64,000 nucleotides of DNA, from the NCBI GenBank assembly GCA_040222275.1, contig JAVKDJ010000034.1, positions 1 to 64,000 of the forward strand. The letters run 5' to 3'. This document shows positions 44,876 through 53,507 of the stretch, one piece after another (position 1 is the stretch's first letter; every line of letters starts with the position of its first letter). The translations under genes were made by a program, and so were the position numbers. The DNA is from CAXBNB01 sp040222275. Its GTDB lineage: Bacteria; Bacteroidota; Bacteroidia; Cytophagales; Cyclobacteriaceae. The notes beneath the pieces were generated by a model. That model had not been told where the DNA came from, did no database searches, and saw only the letters and a list, made by a program, of their open reading frames with translations.

Positions 44876-45337
44876 ATGGACAATAAACAACGCCTCTTAC
44901 TCGATCAAATTAACCGAAAGATGCAGTTATTTGCTCCGACATCTGAGATATCAAACCCTCCAACTGGATGGATTAAAGCTACCCGTACAGCTTTGGGAAT
45001 GTCACTCGAACAGCTAGGTGCCCGTTTGGGTATGACCAAGCAAGGCGTAATGAAATTAGAAGCCCGTGAAGCAGATGGTACATTGACTATCAAGAATCTC
45101 AAAGAAGCAGCACGAGCTTTGGATATGAAATTAGTATATGGCCTTGTTCCATTGGATGGATCTCTGGACGCACTTATTGACAGAAAAGCAAAGGAGTTGG
45201 CCAAGCAGATTGTGTCCCGGACATCCACCACAATGCAGCTGGAAGACCAGGCCAATTCTCCAGAACGCATCAATAAAGCCATTGAGGAAAGAGCAAATAG
45301 TTTAAAGCTTGAAATGCCGAAAATTTTATGGGATTAG
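44876..45337 (+). CDS. Mobile mystery protein A (XRE-family HTH)
   Basis: 153 aa from the ATG at 44876; the open frame extends 18 codons upstream through the operator. The N-terminal half is an XRE helix-turn-helix (TALGMSLEQLGARLGMTKQG and AREADGTLTIKNLKEAARAL). The pattern WIKATRTALGMSLEQL and MKLVYGLVPLDGSLDALID fits mobile mystery protein A, always found with the Fic-family protein B on mobile DNA. It is intact, while its partner is broken. It likely binds the repeats around it. Confidence 0.88.
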   Translation: MDNKQRLLLDQINRKMQLFAPTSEISNPPTGWIKATRTALGMSLEQLGARLGMTKQGVMKLEAREADGTLTIKNLKEAARALDMKLVYGLVPLDGSLDALIDRKAKELAKQIVSRTSTTMQLEDQANSPERINKAIEERANSLKLEMPKILWD

Positions 45338-45917
45338 ATATTGAGTACATCAATGGCCAGACCCCTCTGGATGAAGAAGAGAAAGAGGGGTTGCTTATTC
45401 CGACCATAGCCACTCGCGAAGAGTTGGATGAGTTTGAGCAGCAAAATGTGGAGGAGGCATTTCAATGGCTCATTGGAAAATCTTTCAAACCAGAGAAACT
45501 ATTCCCAGAGAAGTTCATCTGTGATGTCCACAAACGAATGCTGAATCAAGTGTGGAAATAGGCAGGAACTTTTCGTCATTCGCAGAAGAATATTGGAGTA
45601 GATTATTGGATGATTTCCCAAGAGTTGAACATGCTGCCAGGTGATGCAGCTCTTTGGTTTCAAAGCGAAGTATTTCCGCCGGATGCGCTGGCCATTCGTT
45701 TCAAGCATCGCATTGTAAGTATCCATTGCTTCTCCAATGGAAATGGAAGACACAGCCGGTTGATGACCGACATTATCATTGAAAAGTTATTTGGTTTGAA
45801 GCCTTTCACCTGGGGTGCAAGAGACTTAAATTGTGAAGGGGATACAAGTATCTCAAAGCATTGAGAGAAGCAGACAAAGGATCCTTTAACAATCTCATAA
45901 AATTTGCCCGATCCTAG
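45328..45917 (+). pseudogene. Mobile mystery protein B (Fic family), disrupted
   Basis: Begins within the end of gene A (10-bp overlap). The sequence is that of a Fic-domain protein (mobile mystery protein B) of ~196 codons with two lesions. A TAG at 45559-45561 stands where the family has Trp (K-W-A-G-T-F-R), and a frameshift near 45840 separates LNCEGDT from YKYLKALREADKG. The Fic motif is HCFSNGNGRHSR, with Cys for the usual Pro. Fic proteins transfer AMP to target proteins; this copy should be inactive. Confidence 0.88.
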
Positions 45918-45952
45918 CCAACTCCGCAACCTATTCGGTTACCTATTATTAT

Positions 45953-45970
45953 GGTAACCGATAAGGTAAC
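45953..45970 (+). repeat. Direct repeat flanking the mobile mystery pair (right)
   Basis: GGTAACCGATAAGGTAAC, the counterpart of 44776-44793. It also forms the right arm of an inverted repeat with 45936-45943 (CGGTTACC). Confidence 0.6.
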
Positions 45971-46016
45971 CAATTTAACGAGAAATCATGAATTAATTGG
46001 ATAGGCTGGAAAAGAA

Positions 46017-46049
46017 AAAACCCTCCAAAAATAGATTTTGAAGGGTTTT
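46017..46049 (-). terminator. Terminator beside displaced tRNA-Ser end (middle)
   Basis: AAAACCCT/AGGGTTTT stem extended inwards by a further CAAAA/TTTTG after one mismatch, flanked by A/T runs. It is one of three terminator plus tRNA-end units in this zone. Confidence 0.75.
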
Positions 46050-46071
46050 AGTTCTGTTTGCTTTTTCATCA

Positions 46072-46084
46072 GCAGAGGAGGAGG
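46072..46084 (-). repeat. attL-type core of the 7.5-kb element
   Basis: GCAGAGGAGGAGG is identical to the last bases of the tRNA-Ser gene at 53574-53586, and the next ~12 bp are similar (TATTGAACCCT against ATTCGAACCCC). This is the displaced tRNA end at the integrase-proximal side. Confidence 0.8.
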
Positions 46085-46190
46085 CTATTGAACCCTAGCA
46101 TCTGGATAAACTAAAAAATACCGTACCATTGGACATATTAGGACTTTATGGTTTACTAAAGTATATATAAATACGCCAAAATATAGAAAT

Positions 46191-46212
46191 GTTTGTACCT
46201 ATGTTTGTACCT
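46191..46212 (+). repeat. Paired GTTTGTACCT sites, left end
   Basis: Two copies (46191-46200 and 46203-46212) with 12-bp periodicity, directly before the integrase ATG. The same pair with the same spacing occurs at the other end (53508-53529). They are probably arm-type binding sites of the integrase or its accessory protein. Confidence 0.7.
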
Positions 46213-46219
46213 TTACTAC

Positions 46220-47458
46220 ATGGCTCGAATATCTCTATCACTCAAAACCCCAAATTCTGAACGCTCTCAAATTTGGGCTACTATCTCAGACGGTCGTGAA
46301 GTAAATATCAAACTTTACCCCGGCGTTACAATTAAATCAAAGCATTGGAGCAAACAATCAAAAACAGTTTTATCCGGTGATCCAAATGCAATTGCTTACA
46401 ATAAGCGCATTAAAAATTTCTCTAAGAAAGCACTTGATACCTATTTGGAAGCAAAAGATTCTGGCATCCAACCAGATACGGACTATATCAAAGAGAAAAT
46501 GAAACCACAGGAAGTTGACAAACCTCTCACTTTTTGGGAACTGTGGGATTTGTTCATAGTCTCCAAGAAAGGGTTATTCAAGAAACACAGTTTTATTAAA
46601 TTCGGATCACTCAAAGGTCATTTGGAGAGGTTTGAGAAATTTCAAAAACGAAACCTAAATCTTGAAAAGATTACACAGGAGCAATTAGAGGATTTTCAAT
46701 CCTTCATGTATGAAAAACAAAATCTTAATACTCAGAGTACTGGAAAATATATTGGTATTTTCAAGATATTCCTTAATTGGTGTGTAAAAAGAAGATATAC
46801 CGAAAATATTGATTTCAAATATTTTACCCCTATTCGTCAACCTGACGGTCTTAAGGTAATCATCACGCCGGATGAATTGGAAAAGATTAGAAAGGCAGAT
46901 TTAGGAGAAAAGAGCTATCTAAAAAACGCTAGAGAATTATTCATTTTGTCATGTCTTGTTGGGCTTAGATATAGTGATTATAGTCGGATAAATAGGGAAC
47001 ATCTTAAGAAGGATGGCGAGGGTAACTCTTACCTACAAATAAGGCAACAAAAGACAGAAGAATTTGTTGAGCTTCCTTTGACAGAAGAGGTAGAAATGAT
47101 CGTCAAACGATTAATTGAGGGGCACGTAAGAAGTATTTCAAACCAGAAAATGAACACTTATGTCAAGGAGCTTTGTGAAATAGCCAAAATCAATGAGCCA
47201 TTCGAAAAAGTAACCTACAAAGGTCGAGACAAGAAAATAGAGACAGTCAGTAAATATGAGCTGATCTCAACTCATACTGGTAGGAGAACCTTTGCAACCA
47301 ACCTCCTCAATAAAGGTGTACCAGCCGAGGTAGTTATGAAATTCACTGGCCACAGTGATTACAAGAGTTTTGCAAAATATGTGAATATTCCAAAACGTAC
47401 CGAAATGGAAATTGTAAGGAATGCCTTGATGTCAAATTCATTAATGAAAATAGCTTAA
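46220..47458 (+). CDS. Tyrosine recombinase / integrase
   Basis: 412 aa from the ATG at 46220. The N-terminal Arm-type domain (1-100) is that of Bacteroidota integrases (ISDGREVNIKLYPGVTIKSK), a SAM-like core-binding domain covers ~105-205, and the catalytic domain shows R250 (VGLRYSDY), H352-T-G-R355, H378 (TGHSD) and nucleophile Y387. It lies at the attL end and faces inwards, as usual for tRNA-integrating elements, and most likely recognises the tRNA-Ser end. Confidence 0.93.
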   Translation: MARISLSLKTPNSERSQIWATISDGREVNIKLYPGVTIKSKHWSKQSKTVLSGDPNAIAYNKRIKNFSKKALDTYLEAKDSGIQPDTDYIKEKMKPQEVDKPLTFWELWDLFIVSKKGLFKKHSFIKFGSLKGHLERFEKFQKRNLNLEKITQEQLEDFQSFMYEKQNLNTQSTGKYIGIFKIFLNWCVKRRYTENIDFKYFTPIRQPDGLKVIITPDELEKIRKADLGEKSYLKNARELFILSCLVGLRYSDYSRINREHLKKDGEGNSYLQIRQQKTEEFVELPLTEEVEMIVKRLIEGHVRSISNQKMNTYVKELCEIAKINEPFEKVTYKGRDKKIETVSKYELISTHTGRRTFATNLLNKGVPAEVVMKFTGHSDYKSFAKYVNIPKRTEMEIVRNALMSNSLMKIA

Positions 47459-47459
47459 T

Positions 47460-48152
47460 ATGGGGGCTTTGGATGAATGGGCAAAAGAAGAATTCCCTTG
47501 TAATTTCAAGCTGGATGAAATACAGGACGAAGTGAACCATATTTTCTACAAGGAAGGAAAACAGTCGGCAATAGAGTTTATTGATTTTGTAGCCCTTAAA
47601 TATAGGATTGCGCTCAGAAATCACAAGATTGACATCAACCATGATCTTAGGTTTGCACATCTACAGTCAATGAACATTTATGCGATTGTAAATAATTCAA
47701 CCGATGATCCAACAAAGGTTTATGATGAATTCATTGCGCAATTAATTTATTTAAAAAATGACTTGGGGTCTAAAGGCAATGAGGGTTCATTTAATGAGAA
47801 TAGAATCACCAGTTTTGATTCGATGCTGAATGATGTGGGCAAGAAGTCATTGCCTGAAATCAAAAAGCAGTACCCGAGTTACAATAAAGATCAACACCCC
47901 AAAACCAAAAGATTTGCTTACCTCATCAAGGTATTGTACGATTTGAAACTTACGGATTCGGATTTAGCTGATTATCCTATGGAGGAATTGCATAAACTAA
48001 TGACATCATTCTTTGGAAATATTGGCACAAGACAGGCTTTATCAAATGCCATTGATGATTTGAAATCAAAACTAGCAATAGGTGATAATAAGGCCGTTGT
48101 TGAATTGAATATTCATAAGCAACGCTTAGAGTCCATTTTGAAAGAGGATTAA
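47460..48152 (+). CDS. Unknown accessory protein after the integrase
   Basis: 230 aa, start 1 bp after the integrase stop, so probably one transcript. No signal peptide or membrane helices; it looks helical with charged surfaces and a C-terminal coiled-coil-like segment. I do not recognise the family. Genes in this place can assist excision or be orphan cargo; nothing in the sequence decides. Confidence 0.7.
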   Translation: MGALDEWAKEEFPCNFKLDEIQDEVNHIFYKEGKQSAIEFIDFVALKYRIALRNHKIDINHDLRFAHLQSMNIYAIVNNSTDDPTKVYDEFIAQLIYLKNDLGSKGNEGSFNENRITSFDSMLNDVGKKSLPEIKKQYPSYNKDQHPKTKRFAYLIKVLYDLKLTDSDLADYPMEELHKLMTSFFGNIGTRQALSNAIDDLKSKLAIGDNKAVVELNIHKQRLESILKED

Positions 48153-48193
48153 TAACCTGAGCAAATATTAGATTCTGTAATCAAAAACTTCTA

Positions 48194-48346
48194 ATGAACC
48201 TGAAAATCAAAAGAACAGCAGCAGCGAAGGAAAACACCAGAAAAGTATTGGAAGGGCTTTCCAAAACACATCCAATGACATTAGAAGAGGCACTCAAACA
48301 GCAGGAGAAAAACAGCAAGGATTATCCGAAAAAGTCTCAACCTTAA
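48194..48346 (+). CDS. Small protein with TLEEALKQ tail
   Basis: 50 aa. Its C-terminal part (ENTRKVLEGLSKTHPMTLEEAL) matches that of the minus-strand gene at 49084-49269 (ENTERALKSLAEQPPTTLEEAL), including a final NSK. It overlaps the remnant of a large polyvalent protein in another frame from 48304. Function unknown; it may be the end of a longer ancestor. Confidence 0.5.
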   Translation: MNLKIKRTAAAKENTRKVLEGLSKTHPMTLEEALKQQEKNSKDYPKKSQP

Positions 48347-48808
48347 AATCAGCCACAGGAAACAATGGAAATTTCAATGCAACCAACCCTGATATAAGGT
48401 TCCAAATAGTAGGAGAAAAAGGAACTTCAATACAATAGCGTAGATGATGTTTTGAATTTAATGTTGTCTAATGACAAGGAAATACGTACATTTGATGATG
48501 TATTCTCAGCCAATGAGATAACAAAAGCTTATCCTAATTTAAAGGATGTAAAAATCATTTTCGGTGATAAACCAGGAGGGCCACAAGCACAGTACAGAGA
48601 AACCGAAAAGGAAATCTTCATTAATAGATCAGCTTTTAAGCGGTACTTTAATGAAAAAGGACTCCTCAAGGATTCAGAAGCTATACTCAAGGAAACCAAT
48701 AATCTTAGAAGATTACGAGGAGTCTTCACACACGAGTTAGCCCATTACGTTCAGTTTAGAGAAGGGTTTGGCATAGGAGGAGGCACTAAGCAATTCACCG
48801 ATTTATAA
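48304..48808 (+). pseudogene. Remnant of a large polyvalent (LPD-type) protein
   Basis: In one frame the text GNFNATNPDIRFQIVGEKG appears, a signature of very large multi-domain proteins of phages and conjugative elements. After a frameshift near 48415 the sequence goes on as EKKELQYNSVDDVLNLML, then AYPNLKDVKIIFGDKPGG and a zinc-protease-like HELAHYVQFREGFGIGGG close to the LPD23 domain, and ends at a stop at 48808. The original protein would have been far longer on both sides. What is left is a fragment, so it indicates a lost phage-like or ICE-like part of the element. Confidence 0.65.
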
Positions 48809-48860
48809 ATTAGCACAAATCGAGACAATCGTTGACAGTCCCAGCCTAATAGTAGTGGGA
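48805..48860 (+). repeat. Duplicated 5' segment of the rep gene
   Basis: 56 bp matching 49689-49744 (the codons for KLAQVETNIDSPSLIVVG of the Rep protein) at 50 positions. It starts at the end of the LPD remnant and is not followed by any more rep sequence. It is a scar of a duplication or recombination. The rest of 48809-49083 contains no gene that I can see. Confidence 0.85.
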
Positions 48861-49083
48861 ATTCTATTTCTGTCTTGGTTTTTAACTGTCCTTTTCGAAA
48901 TCTTACCCTACTTAGTTCTTGGTAATTCGGGGCATCTTCGATAACCTAAATATTTTGAGCTTCCAAGCATTCCCTCTTTTACCTCACAGACAGAGAATCA
49001 AATAAAATTCAGAATTCATATTTGGTTCATCATACCCCTAATTAAGCTAAGACCCTCTCCTAATAAAAAAACAGTTATTGCAA

Positions 49084-49269
49084 TTACTTAGAATTCCTTG
49101 CCAGTTGTTTCAGAGCTTCTTCTAATGTTGTTGGAGGTTGTTCTGCTAGACTTTTTAAGGCACGTTCAGTATTTTCTAAATGAGCATCAGTTTTCCAATG
49201 ATCACGCTCCGGTAGATAGTGAGGGTACTTAGCCATTCTCTCTATGTCTTTTTTTGTTAGTTGCTTCAT
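49084..49269 (-). CDS. Small protein with TLEEALKQ tail (paralogue)
   Basis: 61 aa from the ATG at 49269, preceded by a GGAGG ribosome site; 13 more codons are open upstream. The C-terminal half (ENTERALKSLAEQPPTTLEEAL) matches that of the small gene at 48194. The N-terminal half KKDIERMAKYPHYLPERDHW is specific. It is the only minus-strand gene in this part of the element. Function unknown. Confidence 0.6.
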   Translation of the reverse strand: MKQLTKKDIERMAKYPHYLPERDHWKTDAHLENTERALKSLAEQPPTTLEEALKQLARNSK

Positions 49270-49388
49270 ACCTCCACAAGATAAACCATTTGAATCCAAA
49301 CTGAACAATCAGATCTCATAATAGCTTTCATTAGTTGCAAATTAATTGCAGCAACTTTTGCAAGCTACGTAATGGTGAACCTTGTATT

Positions 49389-49661
49389 ATGAACAATCCA
49401 TACGAGCATATTGATCAGAGATTGGATCAGATCGAATCTCTAATCCTAGAAATACGAAGCGGCCAGTTAAGCCTTCCAAAGCACCCTAATCCCAACGAAA
49501 GGCTTACCAGACGTAAAGTCCGTGAAGAGTATAGTGTCAGTTATGCAACCATACATAAACTGATGAGGTCTGGCGACCTAAAGTACGAAAAAATTGGGCG
49601 CAAAACCTTGTTTAGAAGGGAGTCTGTGGAGGCATGTTTTTCTGGTTCTAAAGTAGCCTAA
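49389..49661 (+). CDS. Excisionase-like helix-turn-helix protein
   Basis: 90 aa from the ATG at 49389. The C-terminal half has the MerR-like excisionase fold used by HTH_17 proteins: LTRRKVREEYSVSYATIHKL, then GDLKYEKIGRKTLFRRESV. The rep gene starts 2 bp later. Such proteins bend att DNA as excisionases or regulate rep. Confidence 0.85.
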   Translation: MNNPYEHIDQRLDQIESLILEIRSGQLSLPKHPNPNERLTRRKVREEYSVSYATIHKLMRSGDLKYEKIGRKTLFRRESVEACFSGSKVA

Positions 49662-49663
49662 TA

Positions 49664-50707
49664 ATGACAGCCAGACAGACCCCCCTCGATAAATTAGCAC
49701 AAGTCGAGACAAACATTGACAGTCCAAGCTTAATAGTAGTAGGAAAAGGAACTAAGCTAAGTGATAAGAAGGTTCAAAAAAGCAGGGCCAGGAGAAAAAC
49801 AATCACCGATAGCCTTATCCTGAACCTTATAAAGGTAGCTAAGAAAAAAGGCCGAAGTTCAAAAACCATTCAGACATATTGGAATACATATCATTGCCAA
49901 AGAAGGGTTTATGGTTTTGATGGAAAGCTTCATGGAAAATACTGTAAGAATAGAATATGCACCATTTGCCTGGGTATAAGAAAAGCTGAGACGATAAGAA
50001 AGTATTATCCTGTTCTTTCGAAGTGGCCGGATTGTCAGTTTCTCACATTGACCATAAAATCAATTCCAGCAAAAGAGTTAGCCCGGTACACCAAGGGAAT
50101 GAATAAAATTATGGTTCAAATTATCGCTAAATACCGAAGAAGGCATTTGAGAGGGCGTGACGTACAACTAAAGGGTGTTAGGTCATTTGAGTGTAATTTC
50201 AACCCTAAAACAAGAAAGTACAACCCACATTTTCACCTCCTACTTGAGACTGAAGAGATGGCAAATAAGTTAAGGAACGAATGGCTAAAAGTATTCCCTA
50301 AAAAACATGTAAATCCACTAGCTCAAAAAATAAGAAAAGTTGATAACCTCGAACATGATTTGGTAGAAGTCATAAAGTATGGAAGTAAAATATTTACTGA
50401 TTCTGATTTAACAAGAAAGTCCAGAAAAATGATTTCCCCCTTCGTGTACGTTTCCGCTCTTGATAATATCCTTAACGCCTTTTCAGGGCATAGGCTCTTT
50501 CAAAATTTCGGCTTCAAACTTCCACCTGACAGCAAGTTTTATCCTGAAAAAAATATACAATTGACCAACCAATATGATGAATGGGTCTATAAATCCGTTT
50601 TAAGGGATTGGCTCAACTTATCTTCCGGTGAAATGCTGTCTGGTTATGAGCCAACTGCTGAACTTATGGATATTCTCACAAACAAAATAAACTTGGAGTT
50701 TGAGTAA
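49664..50707 (+). CDS. Rolling-circle replication initiator (HUH endonuclease)
   Basis: 347 aa. Cys-rich CKNRICTIC (94-102) precedes motif I FLTLTIK (126-132), motif II with HFH at 189-191 and motif III EVIKYGSK with nucleophile Tyr239 and Lys242. This is the order of plasmid Rep proteins (Rep_1 type). It implies that the element can replicate as a circle after excision. A 5' part of the gene is duplicated at 48805. Confidence 0.9.
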   Translation: MTARQTPLDKLAQVETNIDSPSLIVVGKGTKLSDKKVQKSRARRKTITDSLILNLIKVAKKKGRSSKTIQTYWNTYHCQRRVYGFDGKLHGKYCKNRICTICLGIRKAETIRKYYPVLSKWPDCQFLTLTIKSIPAKELARYTKGMNKIMVQIIAKYRRRHLRGRDVQLKGVRSFECNFNPKTRKYNPHFHLLLETEEMANKLRNEWLKVFPKKHVNPLAQKIRKVDNLEHDLVEVIKYGSKIFTDSDLTRKSRKMISPFVYVSALDNILNAFSGHRLFQNFGFKLPPDSKFYPEKNIQLTNQYDEWVYKSVLRDWLNLSSGEMLSGYEPTAELMDILTNKINLEFE

Positions 50708-50795
50708 CTATCCAATAGCATTTGTTAAAAAAAACCTCTCAAATCGCAATGTAAAGCCCAGAAGAATCACTGTGAAAGTTTTGGAAAACAAATCC

Positions 50796-50894
50796 TCAAT
50801 ACCTCCCCCTCCTATTCTTATCTACCTTTTCCTTGATCCACAAGCCATGTAAACAAGCCAGGATAAAGCCGATTGCTGTTAATACTTCTTGCAT
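50796..50894 (-). CDS. Possible very small membrane protein
   Basis: 32 aa (MQEVLTAIGFILACLHGLWI followed by a basic tail) with one hydrophobic helix, 17 bp downstream of the zinc-ribbon membrane gene on the same strand. No clear ribosome site. It may be real or chance; the stretch 50708-50911 holds nothing else. Confidence 0.25.
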   Translation of the reverse strand: MQEVLTAIGFILACLHGLWIKEKVDKNRRGRY

Positions 50895-50911
50895 TATTGT
50901 TTAGAATGATT

Positions 50912-51568
50912 CTACCTAGGGGAAATACCTATGAAAATTATGACGACCAATATTACTAAGGCAATCCAGTAGATGTACTTTGTTCCTTTTGAAATTTCTT
51001 TAGCGTAAGCATCAGCCAGTACGTATGCTATCCATAATTGAGCAAAAAGCATTACTCCAATAATTGCAAAGCCAATGACTGAAAGGATAATCCCTAAAGC
51101 CTCCATGTTTACAAAGAACAGTATTCCCATTCCGATAAGAACTAAATTGAGGTAATTGATCCCTCCCTTTTCAGGTTCTTTTATCTGTTTGCTGACAGGT
51201 CGTCTTTTAGAAGCTTGTATTTCTTCACACTTTTTCTGTGCTATTCGCTTGCTAATTTCAGAGACTGATTCGTTCTTTGGTTTTAGGCGATTTTCATTTA
51301 TAGTTTCGTTCCAAATTTTCCGGTATTCTTCCTTATTAGTCCATTTAAGCTTTAGGGTGGGTTTTTCTCTGCCATGAGTTTGAATATATTTCCACACATC
51401 CTTATGTGTTAAGTAGAGTACTGGAGCACTGATCTCTTCTCCTTCGTCTTCAGAATAAACTATATCTCGAATTAGTTTATTAAGCGTACCCTCTTCACAA
51501 ATAATGCACTTGTGAAGGAAGTTATATTCAAACTCGTATATTATTCCGCAGTGAACGCATCGGTACAT
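50912..51568 (-). CDS. Zinc-ribbon membrane protein, unknown
   Basis: 218 aa. A CxxC...CxxC ribbon (MYRCVHCG, then CIICEEG) opens the protein. A charged middle part of about 90 residues follows, then three hydrophobic helices (~142-160, 164-185 and 198-215). The order suggests a cytosolic zinc domain anchored in the inner membrane. It is cargo of the element; no family recognised. AT-rich like its neighbours. Confidence 0.75.
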   Translation of the reverse strand: MYRCVHCGIIYEFEYNFLHKCIICEEGTLNKLIRDIVYSEDEGEEISAPVLYLTHKDVWKYIQTHGREKPTLKLKWTNKEEYRKIWNETINENRLKPKNESVSEISKRIAQKKCEEIQASKRRPVSKQIKEPEKGGINYLNLVLIGMGILFFVNMEALGIILSVIGFAIIGVMLFAQLWIAYVLADAYAKEISKGTKYIYWIALVILVVIIFIGISPR

Positions 51569-51778
51569 AACGAGAGGTTTGGTAAACTACTAATATATAT
51601 CAATCGGATTACAATCAGTATCCATTCGCTGGTCATAACGATATGATCACATATTTCACCTATTCTAATCTACTTTGTCCTTGCAACAAAGTATTAAAAT
51701 GTTCGCTGCAACAAGGAACATGAGTAAGAAAGCTTCATCATCCATGTTATTAATCGAAAAATAAATTAAATTAGGATA

Positions 51779-52801
51779 ATGAAAACTCTCCGAACTCTTG
51801 CTTTCCTACTACTCTTGGTAGTGCCGTTTTTGATAAAAGCTCAGGAAAAGTTTGCTAAGGAAATAAACCAAAGGATTGAAGAACAAAAGTTTATTGGTGA
51901 TACCAAGCCATTTATTCAGTGCGTTACAAGTATGCATACCAAAGGTGTCTTGGATGATGATATTTGGAATCTTTGCATTTTAGAGAACTACTCCACGTTG
52001 GAATTTAATGATGGAGGGGTTTCTTTTATTGAAGAGAATAAAGAAATATCAAGTGCAATACTGAAGAACCTGATTGTTGACCAGTACCAATACTCAGAAG
52101 AGTACGCCTATAAAATTTCAGATTGTGTTGTTAAATACTTGGGCATTGAAACAGGTTATGGAGTCCAAATATTTAATGCATCAATTTTTAATAACCAGAA
52201 GGTAATAGATGACTTTAAAACCAGATCGAAAGTTGGGTATGAGAAACTTCGTAAAATAGCTGAAAAAGAAGAGAAAAGGCTAGACAGGATAGCAGCTCGT
52301 GAAGCCAATCGAGAAGTTAATTATCAAAAAGGGTTGCTAATTGGAGCGGCAATAGCCTCTGCGTTTAATTCCACTCTAATAGCCACTGGCAATGGTGATG
52401 TAGTAGCCAATCCTAGCTACTACCGACAATCATCGAATTCAAGAAATAGATCATCAACCAACCCTACTGTCCTTCATTATTCCGATATGCCAATTATGCT
52501 CAATGGAGCGTCTATTATAGCTCAAGACGATGAAAACACTTACTTGGGGAAGATTTCCAACAAATATGATTCTGAGTCCATCCTAAATAAATACGGGAGA
52601 TACGGTGACAAGCATTCTACGACTAGTATTTGGAATGAGTATGGACAATTTGGAGGCCAACATGGACTATATTCCCCTTTTAATAAATATTCGACATCTC
52701 CGCCTATAATAATTAAAAACGGTAAGACCATAGGGTATTTAACGGTTGGTTTAGACGGCATAAGTCCTTGGACAATTAAAGGCATAGAAGATAAATTTTA
52801 A
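51779..52801 (+). CDS. Secreted protein of unknown function
   Basis: 340 aa with a signal peptide MKTLRTLAFLLLLVVPFLIKAQ. A helical part with KLRKIAEKEEKRLDRIAARE (coiled coil) leads to a hydrophobic segment (LIGAAIASAFNSTLIA) and then an Asn/Ser/Tyr-rich region with repeated KY.../FGGQHG motifs (SILNKYGRYGDKHSTTSIWN and NEYGQFGGQHGLYSPFNKY). The repeated short units are spaced 10-15 residues and resemble carbohydrate- or surface-binding patterns. Unknown family. Confidence 0.75.
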   Translation: MKTLRTLAFLLLLVVPFLIKAQEKFAKEINQRIEEQKFIGDTKPFIQCVTSMHTKGVLDDDIWNLCILENYSTLEFNDGGVSFIEENKEISSAILKNLIVDQYQYSEEYAYKISDCVVKYLGIETGYGVQIFNASIFNNQKVIDDFKTRSKVGYEKLRKIAEKEEKRLDRIAAREANREVNYQKGLLIGAAIASAFNSTLIATGNGDVVANPSYYRQSSNSRNRSSTNPTVLHYSDMPIMLNGASIIAQDDENTYLGKISNKYDSESILNKYGRYGDKHSTTSIWNEYGQFGGQHGLYSPFNKYSTSPPIIIKNGKTIGYLTVGLDGISPWTIKGIEDKF

Positions 52802-52841
52802 TGAATCACTACTCTTAACAACCCTAATATTGACTTGGCTA

Positions 52842-53423
52842 ATGAAATATTCCTGGCAGCTTATATCAATCTTAGCTTTAAGTTTTCTCTACTTTATTTT
52901 CACCCCATACAGGTACGAACTAGTTAATTCAGAGGGGAATAGTTATCTGTTAAAAATAAAAAGGATAAATGGCGAGACTTTCAGGTTTACAGGAGAAACA
53001 TGGATACCAACCAGTGATAATGTGGGAAGTTACATTGAAGGTTATGAAAGGACTCTAATTAAGGGTAATGGAAGATTTGAAAGGGAGAAGAGTACTTCCT
53101 ATTCTTTATCGGATGCATATAAGCCAAAATACGACTTTAGTCCACTATCAGATAGGTTTATCATCACCCTGTACAATGGAACAAATAGGTACATAAAATC
53201 ATTTACTGTTTACTTTAACGTTTATGATAGCGATGGTAAAATAATATTACAAAAGGATTTCAGGAAAAAGCTCATAATTCACCCTCTATCAGAAGCTGTT
53301 GTAACTATTTACAATGTAGAAATCGGACAAAGGGAATTTAAATTAGACACTGATTCTATAGCCTATAACTTCGCAAGATTTACCTGGTCGTTGGATGATA
53401 TATTGGGTTCAGAAGAGTATTAA
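52842..53423 (+). CDS. Membrane-anchored protein of unknown function
   Basis: 193 aa from the ATG at 52842 (a TTG four codons earlier is less likely). An N-terminal hydrophobic helix (about 9-24) is followed by a soluble part with beta-strand pattern ending SLDDILGSEEY. It lies 40 bp downstream of the secreted protein gene on the same strand. I do not recognise it. Confidence 0.7.
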   Translation: MKYSWQLISILALSFLYFIFTPYRYELVNSEGNSYLLKIKRINGETFRFTGETWIPTSDNVGSYIEGYERTLIKGNGRFEREKSTSYSLSDAYKPKYDFSPLSDRFIITLYNGTNRYIKSFTVYFNVYDSDGKIILQKDFRKKLIIHPLSEAVVTIYNVEIGQREFKLDTDSIAYNFARFTWSLDDILGSEEY

Positions 53424-53507
53424 GGTTAAGTGATTAAAAATTTGTGTTTATTGGCCAGCCAGCCCATAACACGTAAGTCACTAATTTCCGTTCAGACTTC
53501 AGTAGGT

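Larger units (their letters stand above)
44701..46084. mobile_element. Remnant of an older tRNA-Ser integrative element
   Basis: Bounded by the displaced tRNA ends at 44701 and 46072. It retains only the mobile mystery A/B pair and direct repeats; no integrase remains. It lies farther from the tRNA than the 46072-53575 element, so by the usual order of tandem insertions it entered first. Whether it lost its integrase or was mobilised by another element's is unknown. Confidence 0.5.
45918..46219. other. Attachment-site region between the two elements
   Basis: About 300 bp without a gene. It holds, in order, the palindrome CGGTTACC/GGTAACCG (45936-45960) that includes the right-hand direct repeat, a terminator (46017-46049), the displaced tRNA-Ser end (46072-46084) and paired GTTTGTACCT sites just before the integrase. 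Confidence 0.75.
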
